Assembly: GCF_028765165.1 (NCBI RefSeq)
Contig: NZ_JARADB010000002.1
Coordinates: 1,609,146 to 1,673,145 of the forward strand
DNA length: 64,000 nt
Direction: 5' to 3'
Source of the DNA: Paenibacillus sp. MAHUQ-63
GTDB taxonomy: Bacteria; Bacillota; Bacilli; Paenibacillales; NBRC-103111
Below the pieces are notes generated by a model. The model was not told the origin of the DNA and did no database searches. It saw only the letters and a program-made list of their open reading frames with translations. Positions 16,943 to 26,749 of this stretch are shown here, piece by piece; within the stretch, counting starts at the first letter, position 1; each line of letters opens with the position of its first letter. The translations under genes were made by a program, and so were the position numbers.

Positions 16943-17911
16943 ATGCAGGCAATGAACAGTAGTGTTGCTCTGGATAAGAAGGAGAGTGTTGGCATACGGC
17001 AGCAAAAAAAGAAGGGGTTGTTGTATTACATAAAACTTGATTATTTGCTTTACCTGATGCTGCTTATCCCGATTGCATATATAGTGACATTTAAATATGC
17101 ACCTATGTATGGCATACAAATTGCTTTTAAGGATTACAACATTTTTCAGGGCGTGAACATGAGTCCGTGGAATAACTTTGAAACATTCAAGCAAATTTTT
17201 TCATCACCACAATTCTATCAGGTGGTTAGAAACACGTTGATGCTGAACTGTTTGGATTTGATTTTGGGATTTCCAGCGCCGATTGTTCTAGCCATTTTAC
17301 TCAATGAACTGGTATGGAATAAGTTCAAGAAGATAAGCCAGACCATCTTGTATCTGCCGCATTTCCTTTCTTGGGTAATTATCGGTGGAATTGTTGCTCA
17401 GCTGCTCTCTCCCACAGGTATGTTAAATTCCTTAATTAGCGATATGGGCGGGCCATCGTTACCGTTCCTCACGAACAAATATGTATGGGTTGCAACTTAT
17501 TCTTTAATTGGCGTATGGCAGAACGCAGGGTGGGGGACAATTCTGTATCTTGCCGCTATGACGGGAATTGACAAGCAATTGTATGAAGCTGCAGACGCAG
17601 ATGGGGCAGGGAGATTCAGGAAGATATGGCATATTACACTGCCAGGTATCCGACCAACCATTGTAATTCTTCTGATCCTGCAGCTCGGAAATATTATGGC
17701 TATTAACTTCGACCGACCATTCAATATTCAAAACAACCTTGTGATGGATTTTGGTGACGTGATCAGCACCTATGTTTATCGTGTAGGCATTCAATCTGCG
17801 AACTTTTCAATCGGCGCAGCTGTCGGCCTGTTCCAATCTGTTATTTGCTTAATATTTTTGGTAACCTCTAATTTTATTTCCCGTAAATTAGGAGAAAACG
17901 GAATATGGTGA
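16943..17911 (+). CDS. Sugar ABC transporter permease, LplB-like
   Basis: 322 residues, six TM helices (first at ~30-50). The N-terminal YAPMYGIQIAFKDYNIF segment is characteristic of the LplB subgroup, and the EAA loop YEAADADGAGRFRKIWHITL contacts the ATPase. It pairs with the permease at 17925 and the binding protein at 18864. No ATPase gene is nearby, as is usual for these Paenibacillus systems, which share an MsmX-type ATPase. GGAGG, 9 bases before ATG, lies in the end of the Gfo/Idh scar. Confidence 0.95.
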   Translation: MQAMNSSVALDKKESVGIRQQKKKGLLYYIKLDYLLYLMLLIPIAYIVTFKYAPMYGIQIAFKDYNIFQGVNMSPWNNFETFKQIFSSPQFYQVVRNTLMLNCLDLILGFPAPIVLAILLNELVWNKFKKISQTILYLPHFLSWVIIGGIVAQLLSPTGMLNSLISDMGGPSLPFLTNKYVWVATYSLIGVWQNAGWGTILYLAAMTGIDKQLYEAADADGAGRFRKIWHITLPGIRPTIVILLILQLGNIMAINFDRPFNIQNNLVMDFGDVISTYVYRVGIQSANFSIGAAVGLFQSVICLIFLVTSNFISRKLGENGIW

Positions 17912-17924
17912 GGAGGTATGGACA

Positions 17925-18785
17925 ATGTCACAAACTTTGAAGAATAGAGTTATAGACTATACAGCAGCATCAGTTGTTTTAATTTCGGTTTTTGTATGCC
18001 TGGTTCCTTTTCTCTATATTCTTTCCCAATCACTTAGCTCTAATGAGGCGATTATTTCCCAGGCTGTGACCATCTATCCCATAGACTTTAATATAGAAGC
18101 CTATAAAGTTGTATTCGGCGATGCGGGTATGTTGTACTCATTGTTCTACACGGTGCTTCTGACAGGTGTGTTCGTTCTCATTTCATTGACCGTTACCATA
18201 TTGGCGGCGTACCCGCTGACCAAAAAAAGACTCAAAGGCAGAAATATTTTATTGTTAGTGATGCTGTTTACCATGTATTTTAGCGGCGGGTTAATTCCGG
18301 ACTATCTGAATGTCAAGAGTCTGAACCTTTTGGACACGCCATTGGCACTGATTCTCCCGGGGATGATGAGCGTATACTACATGATCATATTGAAATCGTT
18401 CTTTCAGAGCTTGCCTGATAGTCTGGAGGAAGCTGCACACCTGGACGGATGCAACGAACTGCAGATTCTGCTTAAGATCGTACTGCCTCTTTCTAAGCCG
18501 GCACTTGCCACAGTCAGTTTACTATATGCCGTATTCCGGTGGAATTATTTCCAGGATGCTCTTTTCTACATTACGGACCAGAAATTTTATACGATACAGC
18601 TTAAGCTGTATAACGTAATCAATCTTTCGCAGCAAATGTCCGGCGAGAATCTCATTGTAAATCTGCCTTCAGAGGCATTGAAAGCGGCAAGTATTATGTT
18701 TGGTACAGTTCCGATTCTTCTCGTGTATCCGTGGCTCCAGAAATATTTTGTATCGGGCATTATGATTGGCGCCGTTAAAGGTTGA
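17925..18785 (+). CDS. Sugar ABC transporter permease, YtcP-like
   Basis: 286 residues, six TM helices, EAA loop EEAAHLDGCNELQILLKIVL and the C-terminal FVSGIMIGAVKG typical of YtcP/LplC permeases. It forms the membrane channel with the upstream LplB-like permease. The GAGGAGG ribosome binding site begins right after the stop of the previous gene. Confidence 0.95.
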   Translation: MSQTLKNRVIDYTAASVVLISVFVCLVPFLYILSQSLSSNEAIISQAVTIYPIDFNIEAYKVVFGDAGMLYSLFYTVLLTGVFVLISLTVTILAAYPLTKKRLKGRNILLLVMLFTMYFSGGLIPDYLNVKSLNLLDTPLALILPGMMSVYYMIILKSFFQSLPDSLEEAAHLDGCNELQILLKIVLPLSKPALATVSLLYAVFRWNYFQDALFYITDQKFYTIQLKLYNVINLSQQMSGENLIVNLPSEALKAASIMFGTVPILLVYPWLQKYFVSGIMIGAVKG

Positions 18786-18863
18786 TATGGGTTTGTGAAA
18801 TGGACTATGGATCTGTTTCGCGAGTTTATATACGATTTTAAATTAAAAAAGGAGATGGGTTCT

Positions 18864-20495
18864 TTGAAGGTAAAGAAAGGAAGATCTATCTGTTTTTCTT
18901 TGGCAGGCCTACTAATTGCGTCTACATTGTCCGCTTGCACGAGCAATTCGTCAACCGGCACAAGCGCCACAAGCACCGCAAGTGCCACACAAGCTGCTGC
19001 TACAGCAGGCGCTAGCAAAGAACATCGAACATTAACAGTCGAAGTTTTCGACAGGGGTAAACCCGGACAGCCTGATTTGAATAATAACTACTGGACAAAG
19101 TATATTAACGATAATTTCGGTAAGCAGTTTAATGCCACAGTAAAATTTGTTTCCGTTCCCAGAGCGCAGGAAGTAGACAAGTTGAACGTATTGATGGCGG
19201 CTGGCCAGGCACCTGACATTACCTTCACGTACAACCAGGGTGTTGTCTATAATTATGTACAGCAGGGCGGCTTGGCAGAGCTTGATTCAGTTCTCAAGCA
19301 GTATGGACCTGTTCTCACAAAGTATCTTGGCGATGATGTGTTAAAGTATGGCAAATTTAATGGCAAACAGTATTCTGTACCAGGCAAGAGGACGGTTCTG
19401 GCAGGTTCTAATACTTTTATCCGCAAAGACTGGCTCGATAAATTGGGTCTTCCCGTTCCTACGACACCACAACAGTTCTATGATACCATGGTTGCTTTCA
19501 AAGAGAAGAATCCCGGAAATGTAAGCGGTGTCATTCCTTACGGTTATTCCCTGCAGCCTTTAAATCCCGGTTTAAGCTTAATACCGGAAGCCTTTAAACC
19601 ATCTAACCTTACGGAAGAACAGTTTGCTACACTTCAGCCGCAATCCATCTGGTTGGCTAACTGGAGCATGCCGGGATTTGATAAAGCTGTGCAATATGTC
19701 AACAAGATGTATAATGCAGGCTTGATTAGCCCGAACTTCGCAACTGACAAGGATGGAAAACTGCTGGACGCAGATATTTCCAACGGAAAAGTCGGCGCAT
19801 TCCAGACGAACTGGGATGGACCGTACCGAACAGCTCCCGGTACTTATACCAACCTGGTCAAAAATGTTCCTGGTGCTCAGCTTATTCCGATCGATCCATG
19901 GCAGAATGATGCAGGCAAACATCCTAAGAACGGGTACAGCCCGAATGGTATGTATATCATCATCCCTAAAACAAGTAAAAATGTTGATCTTGCCATCCAG
20001 TATCTCAACTGGATGAGTGACCCTAAGGTAACCCTCTTCCTCCAGAACGGTCAGGAAGGCGTGGACTACAACATGGTTAACGGAGTTCCTAAACAGACAG
20101 GTACGACAAATTCAGGCGATAAAATGATGACTGTTGCTAACAACCTTGACTATGATATCCTATCAAACGGTATCGAGCTTGGCGATCAGAAAAAGAATGA
20201 TGCAGCCATTTCGACAGGTTATCCCGGTTATGAAAAGGATGCAGAGAACGCTTTGAAGGTAGGTATGGTGGACTATTATGCTAATTACTTCTACTCCATA
20301 CCGAATGCGGCTGATGCCAAAAACAACGCAGCGCTCAAAAATCTTTCAGCACAAATGCTCGCAAAACTAATTGTTGCTAAACCTGCAGAAGTGGAAGGCC
20401 TGTACAAATCATTGGTTCAACAGTACATGGACCAGGGCGGAAAGGCCGTTGAAGACGAGTTTATCAAAAATTACAAGGCTCAGAATAACAAGTAA
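18864..20495 (+). CDS. Sugar-binding lipoprotein, LplA-like
   Basis: 543 residues. A signal peptide ends with the lipobox TLSAC, followed by a Ser/Thr/Ala linker and the binding domain (LTVEVFDRGKPGQPDLNNNY onward) of the ~550-residue LplA type. It should capture an oligosaccharide outside the membrane for the two permeases upstream. TTG 18864 is chosen: AAAAGGAG at 18847-18854 is correctly spaced to it, abuts ATG 18855, and the upstream ATG 18795 would add a non-signal N-terminus. The ligand is unknown; loss of the Gfo/Idh enzyme may leave the system incomplete. Confidence 0.92.
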   Translation: MKVKKGRSICFSLAGLLIASTLSACTSNSSTGTSATSTASATQAAATAGASKEHRTLTVEVFDRGKPGQPDLNNNYWTKYINDNFGKQFNATVKFVSVPRAQEVDKLNVLMAAGQAPDITFTYNQGVVYNYVQQGGLAELDSVLKQYGPVLTKYLGDDVLKYGKFNGKQYSVPGKRTVLAGSNTFIRKDWLDKLGLPVPTTPQQFYDTMVAFKEKNPGNVSGVIPYGYSLQPLNPGLSLIPEAFKPSNLTEEQFATLQPQSIWLANWSMPGFDKAVQYVNKMYNAGLISPNFATDKDGKLLDADISNGKVGAFQTNWDGPYRTAPGTYTNLVKNVPGAQLIPIDPWQNDAGKHPKNGYSPNGMYIIIPKTSKNVDLAIQYLNWMSDPKVTLFLQNGQEGVDYNMVNGVPKQTGTTNSGDKMMTVANNLDYDILSNGIELGDQKKNDAAISTGYPGYEKDAENALKVGMVDYYANYFYSIPNAADAKNNAALKNLSAQMLAKLIVAKPAEVEGLYKSLVQQYMDQGGKAVEDEFIKNYKAQNNK

Positions 20496-20514
20496 GAAGG
20501 TGATTGATCGCATA

Positions 20515-20550
20515 GAAACCGCTCCAAAAGGAGCGGTTTCTTTTTATATT
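20515..20550 (+). terminator. Terminator of the first ABC operon
   Basis: GAAACCGCTCC pairs with GGAGCGGTTTC over an AAAA loop, followed by TTTTTATATT. Confidence 0.92.
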
Positions 20551-20646
20551 TGCGGTGTGCATGTGAACTGAGTTTCGTGCTTGGATGTGATATGATAGTG
20601 TAGCAGTCCAACTTATACCATTTACAATCGAACAGGAGTGTCAGAC

Positions 20647-21066
20647 ATGAGTTCAATTTGCAATTATTGTAGTAAAAATGAAGCACTGAATAATCTCATG
20701 ATCGAAATCGGCCAGTTACGTGTATCAACCTTGTATTTGTTTCGGGAGCAAACGTACCGGGGGCGCTGTATTGTCGCTCTGAACGAGCATGAAACGGAGT
20801 TTTTTCATCTGTCGCAGGACAAGCAGGATGCTTATATGCGCGATGTAGCCCAAGCGGCAGCAGCCATTGAAAAAGCGTTCCAGCCGGATAAAATTAACTA
20901 CGGTGCTTTTGGCGATACGATGCCGCATGTCCATTTTCACATCGTACCGAAATATAAAGATGGCTATACGTGGGGGAAAATGTTTGAAATGAACCCATCT
21001 GCCAATCTTCTTTTAACTGAGGAACAATATGAGGCGCTCATTGACCAAATCAAGAGCCATCTCTAA
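20647..21066 (+). CDS. HIT-family protein
   Basis: 139 residues with the histidine triad HVHFHIV, preceded by NYGAFGDTMP. HIT proteins hydrolyse or transfer nucleotides from nucleotidyl conjugates (for example adenosine 5'-phosphoramidates or Ap4A-like compounds). An N-terminal CNYC pair could bind zinc, as in Hint relatives. ATG 20647 follows ACAGGAG at 8-base spacing. It stands 37 bases before the broken acyl-CoA dehydrogenase gene. Confidence 0.9.
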   Translation: MSSICNYCSKNEALNNLMIEIGQLRVSTLYLFREQTYRGRCIVALNEHETEFFHLSQDKQDAYMRDVAQAAAAIEKAFQPDKINYGAFGDTMPHVHFHIVPKYKDGYTWGKMFEMNPSANLLLTEEQYEALIDQIKSHL

Positions 21067-21102
21067 AGGTTCGTAAAACGGAAACACGAGAGGTGTCACA
21101 CG

Positions 21103-22190
21103 ATGGAGCTTTTTCATTCTGAATTTGTCCGATCCTTAAGAGATGCCTCCTTTGACATGGAACAAGCTGGGGTTATTAGCGGGGAAGCACTGCAACACAT
21201 ATACGATCACAAACTGTTCAAGCTATTCCTGCCCGAAGAGGTCGACGGCACCATGACGGAACTGCCGCAGGCGCTCCGTATCTTTGAACAAGCCTCGTGG
21301 ATCAATGGAAGCTTCGGTTGGGCCGTAACGATCGGCTCCGGCGGGAATTATTTCTATGCCTGCTTCCCGTCCTCCACGGCGGCCGATTTGTTCAAGCGAA
21401 AGGATGCCGTAATCGCTGGAAGCGGCCACCCATCCGGTACCGCCCGAAAAGTCGAGGGGGGCTATTTATTGAATGGTTCCTGGAACTATAACAGTGGATC
21501 GCTATATGCAACGATCTTTACCGCAACTTGTAAGGTTGATGACCCAGTAATCCAGCTGTGCAAGAGGTTCTTGCTTTCGTTCTTCAGCCGGATCAGGTAA
21601 GAGTGAAGGAAGATTGGGACGCTTTCGGCCTTAGGGCGACAGCGAGCCACACCACAACCGTATCGGATGCTTTCGTGCCGGAGCATCTGGCTTTCAATGT
21701 TTTTCACAGCACATTCCATGATCATCCGATCTATCGCTATCCGTTTCAGACGTTCGCCGAGGCTTCTTTCACCGCTGTTGCAATCGGGATAGGCAGGCAT
21801 TTCTTAGCTGAAACGAAGCTATTGATAGACAGGTACAAGGAAACTTGGGATCGTTCGAACCCGGCACGTTCGCCGTTCCTTCAAGCCCAGTTAGAGGAGG
21901 CAACTCGCCGCTTACAGGAACAAAAGCTGCTCTTCTATAACACCATCGAAGATTCATGGGCTCGCCACCTTGCCGGCGAGAAGTTAACGGAAGAAGCGTG
22001 GAGCGACATCGGGGCGCAATGCAAAAAAGCTGCAAAGACCGCATACTCGTCAGCACAGCAGCTTTTCCCATACTTAGGCTTAGGCGCAACGATGCAGCAT
22101 ACGCTCATTAATCAAACATGGCGCGATTTGCAGACCGTTTGCCACCATTCCATCTTGGTGGATTATCCAGCGGTATTACTACATGAATAA
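21103..22190 (+). pseudogene. Acyl-CoA dehydrogenase-like gene split by a frameshift
   Basis: The first frame (21103-21600) reads the flavin-fold N-terminus (LPEEVDGTMTELPQALRIFE, SWINGSFGWAVTIGSGGNYF). After KVDDP it becomes nonsense, while the -1 frame continues PSNPAVQEVLAFVLQPDQV to TAA at 22190. One missing C in the run at 21543-21545 (CCC instead of CCCC) exactly restores a 362-residue protein of the acyl-CoA dehydrogenase superfamily, of the monooxygenase-like branch. Either a real inactivation or a sequencing/assembly indel in a homopolymer. Function of the intact protein: a flavin oxidoreductase, substrate unknown. Confidence 0.85.
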
Positions 22191-22219
22191 TAAGCTTACG
22201 TCGATCGTTAGCTAATGAG

Positions 22220-22265
22220 TAGGGGAGTAGTTCGCCGCACCGGCAACTGCTCCCTATTTCTATTA
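22220..22265 (+). terminator. Terminator after the acyl-CoA dehydrogenase-like gene
   Basis: TAGGGGAGTAGTT pairs with AACTGCTCCCTA (one mismatch), followed by TTTCTATT. Confidence 0.75.
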
Positions 22266-22364
22266 CAGTAACGGGGAGGATTTCGTAACAATCTGTGGAA
22301 TAAAGTGTAAACAAAGTAAGGGGCTTTCTCCCGTTACAATCACGTTCATAGGTGGAGGCTGAAC

Positions 22365-24587
22365 ATGAGGAAAACGTTATTTAACCGGCTGCTGCTTTCC
22401 TATATGCCCATTTTCATCATCGTGGTAACGTTTACATTTTTCGTCTTTTTCCAGATGCTAAGCGAACAGAGCCGCAAAGAGGCGCTTAACGCGAACAAAA
22501 TGCTGTCCTTACAGGCCATGCGCCTGATCGACACCTCCCTGAAAGCGATTGACAACATGGTGATGATGGAAACGATTAACAATAAAGAATTGACTAATTT
22601 CTTCAATTATGATGCGAAAAATAACATTTCCATCAACATCAGCGCGGTAAAAGAAATGCGGGATATGATCTCCTCGTACCCCATGATTGATTCGATTTAT
22701 TTGGTGCGTTATGAAGACAATTTCGTGCTCAGCAATGCGACCAGCGACCAGCTTAGTAACTATAAGGACGAACCGTTCATTAGACGGTCCATGGATCCGC
22801 TTGTATCCAAGCAATGGTCGGGTGTAAGAAGCTTTGAGCAGTTTTCTGTGAAAGGCAGCAAGCCCGTCGTCAGTCTAGTGCGGGGAGCGCCATTCATTAC
22901 TGGTGAGAAAGGGATGATCGTCGTCAATGTGGCGACCGATTCTTTGCAGAACAGTATCGCCGACCTCTACGATTCGGATACAAGCTATATCGGGATTCGG
23001 GACTCTGCGGGTCATAATCTGTTTAGCGGCTTAAGTCAAGCAGAGGAAACAAAGATATTCTCCAATTATGTCTCGAGCTATACCGGCTGGACTTATCAAA
23101 GCGGACTTGTTAACAGCAAGGTGTTTCATGTCATCTCCTCACTCTATAATGTATGGTTTATCATCGGAATCGCGATGATTCTGGTTGGATTGGTATGGAT
23201 GCTGTACGTAACCAGACGCAACTCGAAGCCGCTGGAACAGATTGTGGCGCGCATCCGCGGATACCGGCTTCCAACATCGAAAGAGGGGGCAGATGAATTC
23301 TCGTTCATCGAATCGGCGCTGTCCAATATTATTGAACAATCGAATCAATACCAACAGAAGCATGAAGAGGACAGGCATCTTCGCACGAAATATTTGTTTC
23401 ATCAGCTTATCGAAGGTGACACGGGTTTAACGCATGACGAATGGATGGAAGAAACAAGCAGCTTGCAGCTGCCGTACGCTTCAGACAGACAGATCGTTCT
23501 GGTCATTGAATTGGACAAATATAGCGACTTTTGTTGTCAATACTCACGCAAAGATCAGAATCTGCTTAAATTCGCACTGCGCAGCGTTATTCAGGAGCTT
23601 GCTCCGAACTATGAGCTCGTGCTATGGACGGAGTGGACTTCAGCCTATCAGCTCAGCGTGATGGCATTCGTCGATAGCGGGGATGAAGCCAGCATTTCCA
23701 CGATACTTGAGCTTTTCGAAAACGTTCGGATGTGGGCTCAGGATAATCTAAAGTTTACGGTTACGGTTGGCATCGGTGAACAGGTCGCAGAGCTTTCCAG
23801 CGTTGCAAATTCGTATAAAGAAGCGCTTCGGGCGCTTAAATATAAAATTGTGCTGGGCGAAAACAGGCTGATTACCGGCGAACATATCGCCAATCATGGT
23901 CAAGCCGAGGTGTTTTCGCACCTGAATACAATCCGTTCCATTATTCAATCGTTCAGACTTCTCGAGGATGACTGGCAGACGAAATTTGAGGAGCTTTTTA
24001 GTGAAATGAAGCTTTGGCTCTTGACCAAAGATGAAATTAAGAACCTGATGAATTATTTCATTTATTATTTGGGACGCGAAATGGCCGGTATGGCCAAAGA
24101 GATTCAAGAAATATGGGCGCGGGACGGCTTACCCAAGCTTAGCAAAGTCATCGATGACAGCCATTCTCTGGACCAAATGCGGGAAGAATCTCTAATCGTG
24201 TTGAACGGTCTATATACAGGCTTGCTGGAAGCGCAGGACAAACGGCTGCACGCAGCTACCATCCGTGACATGCGGAAATTCATCGAGGAGGAATACGCCA
24301 ATCCGAACATGTCGCTCGACTATCTGAGTTCGACCTTTAACATTAATAGCAAATATGTAAGCAAGCTGTTTAAGGAAGAGACCGGACAGAAGTTCGTGGA
24401 TTTCCTGATTGATATCCGTATGCAGGTTGCGCGGCGACTTCTCAGCGAATCGCTGGCTTCAATGCAAGAGGTTGCGGAGCAGGTCGGATATACAAGCGCG
24501 ATTTCATTCAGCCGGGTGTTTAAGAAAGTGGTTGGATGCTCGCCAAGCGAATTTCGTGAAGAAGCGGCTCGCAGACAGATCGGGTGA
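22365..24587 (+). CDS. Membrane-anchored AraC regulator
   Basis: 740 residues: TM1 ~10-32, an extracellular sensor domain of dCache type ~33-260, TM2 ~262-283, a cytoplasmic linker and GGDEF-like/YesN-like middle domain, and an AraC double HTH from ~634 to the end (SLDYLSSTFNINSKYVSKLF, GYTSAISFSRVFKKVVGCSP). These one-component membrane regulators sense an external sugar and switch on the adjacent ABC operon, here the genes at 24813-28447 and the GH29 gene behind them. ATG follows GGTGGAGG. A terminator and a cre-like box separate it from its likely targets. Confidence 0.93.
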   Translation: MRKTLFNRLLLSYMPIFIIVVTFTFFVFFQMLSEQSRKEALNANKMLSLQAMRLIDTSLKAIDNMVMMETINNKELTNFFNYDAKNNISINISAVKEMRDMISSYPMIDSIYLVRYEDNFVLSNATSDQLSNYKDEPFIRRSMDPLVSKQWSGVRSFEQFSVKGSKPVVSLVRGAPFITGEKGMIVVNVATDSLQNSIADLYDSDTSYIGIRDSAGHNLFSGLSQAEETKIFSNYVSSYTGWTYQSGLVNSKVFHVISSLYNVWFIIGIAMILVGLVWMLYVTRRNSKPLEQIVARIRGYRLPTSKEGADEFSFIESALSNIIEQSNQYQQKHEEDRHLRTKYLFHQLIEGDTGLTHDEWMEETSSLQLPYASDRQIVLVIELDKYSDFCCQYSRKDQNLLKFALRSVIQELAPNYELVLWTEWTSAYQLSVMAFVDSGDEASISTILELFENVRMWAQDNLKFTVTVGIGEQVAELSSVANSYKEALRALKYKIVLGENRLITGEHIANHGQAEVFSHLNTIRSIIQSFRLLEDDWQTKFEELFSEMKLWLLTKDEIKNLMNYFIYYLGREMAGMAKEIQEIWARDGLPKLSKVIDDSHSLDQMREESLIVLNGLYTGLLEAQDKRLHAATIRDMRKFIEEEYANPNMSLDYLSSTFNINSKYVSKLFKEETGQKFVDFLIDIRMQVARRLLSESLASMQEVAEQVGYTSAISFSRVFKKVVGCSPSEFREEAARRQIG

Positions 24588-24657
24588 ATTTGGTTAAGCC
24601 GTAGAAAATAGTTTGCTGAACCTGTTTACACAGCAATTGTATCCTGCTTATTTAGCG

Positions 24658-24693
24658 GCAGCTCCGGGGAATTACCGGAGCTGCGCGCTTTTT
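24658..24693 (+). terminator. Terminator after the membrane AraC gene
   Basis: GCAGCTCCGG pairs perfectly with CCGGAGCTGC, 7-base loop, then GCGC and TTTTT. Confidence 0.88.
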
Positions 24694-24770
24694 CAAGCCA
24701 TGCGAAAATGGTTAAGGCCACGATTCTTGTTTCTTGCAGCGGCCTTATTCCGCATACTACGATGAAATTG

Positions 24771-24784
24771 TGAAAGCGCAATCA
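24771..24784 (+). promoter_or_regulatory. cre-like box before the second ABC operon
   Basis: TGAAAGCGCAATCA matches the cre consensus at 13 of 14 positions, 29 bases before the first permease start; binding there would block transcription of the operon. Confidence 0.55.
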
Positions 24785-24812
24785 CTAACAAACACGAAAG
24801 GAGAAGGAGCAT

Positions 24813-25778
24813 ATGTCAAGCATGCAAAAGGAAATAAGTGCATCCGTACCTCTCGCGCACAGCAAATCCTCCTTAAGCGTCGTTGGGAAAAAGATGAAGC
24901 GTCACTGGCAGTTATATCTGGTTGTATGTTTGCCGCTGCTGTATTTGATTATTTTCAAGTATATTCCTATGGCTGGTGTCGTCATTGCTTTCAAAGACTA
25001 CAACGTCATCAAAGGCATTTGGGGCAGCCCGTGGGTCGGTTTGAAATATTTCGAACAATTTTTCGAGTCGCCGAATTTTTGGATGTACATGAAGAACACG
25101 CTGGGCATCAGTCTGTATGGTCTGCTTGTCGGCTTTCCGGCTCCGATCTTGCTGGCACTCGCTTTGAATGAAATACGCAACGGGTTCTTCAAAAGCAGCG
25201 TTCAGATGATTACTTACGCGCCTTACTTTATTTCGACGGTCATCATGGTGTCTATTCTCATCGTCACCTTGTCGCCGAACGTTGGCATTATCAGCAAGTT
25301 TCTGCAGATGCTCGGCGTGGACAACACCAACTTCATGGGCATTCCCAGCTTGTTCAAATCGATCTATGTCTGGTCGGATGTATGGCAATATACAGGTTAT
25401 GGAGCCATTATTTACATTGCCGCTTTATCCGGAGTTAATCCTGAACTGTACGAATCCGCAAAAGTAGACGGCTCATCCCGCATGCAGAAAATTATTCATA
25501 TCGATATTCCCAGCCTCATTCCGGTTTCCGTCATCCTGCTTATCTTGAATCTGGGGAACATTATGAAGCTTGGCTTCGAGAAAATTTATTTGATGCAAAA
25601 TCCTCTCAATGTCAGTACGTCGGAAGTTATTTCAACCTATGTATACAAGGTGGGGCTGCTCAGCTCCAGCTTCAGCTTCTCGGCTGCCATCGGTTTCTTC
25701 AATTCGGTCGTCAATCTGATCCTGCTGGTGAGTGTCAACTACATCGCCAGAAAGCTGTCCAGTTCAAGCTTGTGGTAG
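24813..25778 (+). CDS. Sugar ABC transporter permease, LplB-like
   Basis: 321 residues, six TM helices, with YIPMAGVVIAFKDYNVIKG near the N-terminus and the EAA loop YESAKVDGSSRMQKIIHIDI. First gene of the second sugar importer, ahead of a second permease and a binding protein, then a GH29 gene and a sugar isomerase-like gene in the same direction. GAAAGGAGAAGGAG precedes the ATG. Compared with the 16943 permease it is a separate paralogue rather than a recent duplicate. Confidence 0.95.
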   Translation: MSSMQKEISASVPLAHSKSSLSVVGKKMKRHWQLYLVVCLPLLYLIIFKYIPMAGVVIAFKDYNVIKGIWGSPWVGLKYFEQFFESPNFWMYMKNTLGISLYGLLVGFPAPILLALALNEIRNGFFKSSVQMITYAPYFISTVIMVSILIVTLSPNVGIISKFLQMLGVDNTNFMGIPSLFKSIYVWSDVWQYTGYGAIIYIAALSGVNPELYESAKVDGSSRMQKIIHIDIPSLIPVSVILLILNLGNIMKLGFEKIYLMQNPLNVSTSEVISTYVYKVGLLSSSFSFSAAIGFFNSVVNLILLVSVNYIARKLSSSSLW

Positions 25779-25815
25779 CAGCTTGCGCCCGAGACTGCAG
25801 GAAGGAGGCATTTAT

Positions 25816-26715
25816 ATGATTAAATCATCAAGAATTCGCGAAACGCAGGGCGATCGGCTCTTTTTGATGGGGATATACACGTTTCTGTCGGCGGTTCTGA
25901 TTGCCGTCCTGTTTCCGCTCATTTTCATCGTTTCCTCATCGTTTAGCTCGCCGCAAGCGGTCGTTTCCGGCAAAGTATGGCTGTTTCCCGTCGATGTAAC
26001 GCTTGAAGGCTACAAAGCGGTGTTCCGCAACCCGCAAATCGTAACCGGTTACACGAACTCGCTTATTTATGCGGTAGCAGGAACGATAATTAACGTCGCT
26101 TTAACCGTCATGCTTGCCTATCCAATCGCCAAAAAAACATTCTACGGCCGCAATTTCATTATGGTGCTTCTTGTCATTACGATGATGTTCGAGGGAGGGC
26201 TTATCCCGTTCTATCTCGTGGTCAAAAACCTGCATTTACTCGACACGCGTTGGGCCATGATTTTGCCGGGAGCTATGGCAGTGTTTCAAGTTATTGTTGC
26301 CCGCACTTTTTTTCAAACGACGATTCCCGACGAGATTGCGGAAGCGGCTGAGCTTGACGGCTGCAGCGACATCCGATTCATGACGAGTGTCGTGCTGCCG
26401 CTCTCCAAGCCGATTCTGGCTGTGCTGACATTGATGTATGCCGTCGGTCATTGGAACGCCTACTTCGATGCGTTGATTTTTCTGAAATCACCGAACTTGT
26501 TCCCTCTGCAGATCGTGCTGCGCAACATTCTTATTCTGAATACCATAGATCCGACCATGGTGTCCAAAGTCGACCAGATGCTGGCTCAACAAGGCTTGAA
26601 GGATCTGCTCAAGTATTCGCTTATCGTGGTTGCAAGCGCGCCCGTCTTAATCATTTATCCATTCGTACAGAAGCATTTCGTGAAAGGTGTCATGATCGGT
26701 TCATTGAAAGGGTAA
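25816..26715 (+). CDS. Sugar ABC transporter permease, YtcP-like
   Basis: 299 residues, six TM helices, EAA loop AEAAELDGCSDIRFMTSVVL, C-terminal FVKGVMIGSLKG. ATG 25816 (protein MIKSSRIRETQ) is chosen because GAAGGAGG precedes it at correct spacing; the longer frame from 25732 would overlap the previous gene. Partner of the 24813 permease. Confidence 0.95.
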   Translation: MIKSSRIRETQGDRLFLMGIYTFLSAVLIAVLFPLIFIVSSSFSSPQAVVSGKVWLFPVDVTLEGYKAVFRNPQIVTGYTNSLIYAVAGTIINVALTVMLAYPIAKKTFYGRNFIMVLLVITMMFEGGLIPFYLVVKNLHLLDTRWAMILPGAMAVFQVIVARTFFQTTIPDEIAEAAELDGCSDIRFMTSVVLPLSKPILAVLTLMYAVGHWNAYFDALIFLKSPNLFPLQIVLRNILILNTIDPTMVSKVDQMLAQQGLKDLLKYSLIVVASAPVLIIYPFVQKHFVKGVMIGSLKG

Positions 26716-26749
26716 AAGGACTTGTTTCGATAAAAAGGGAGGAGTCGTT

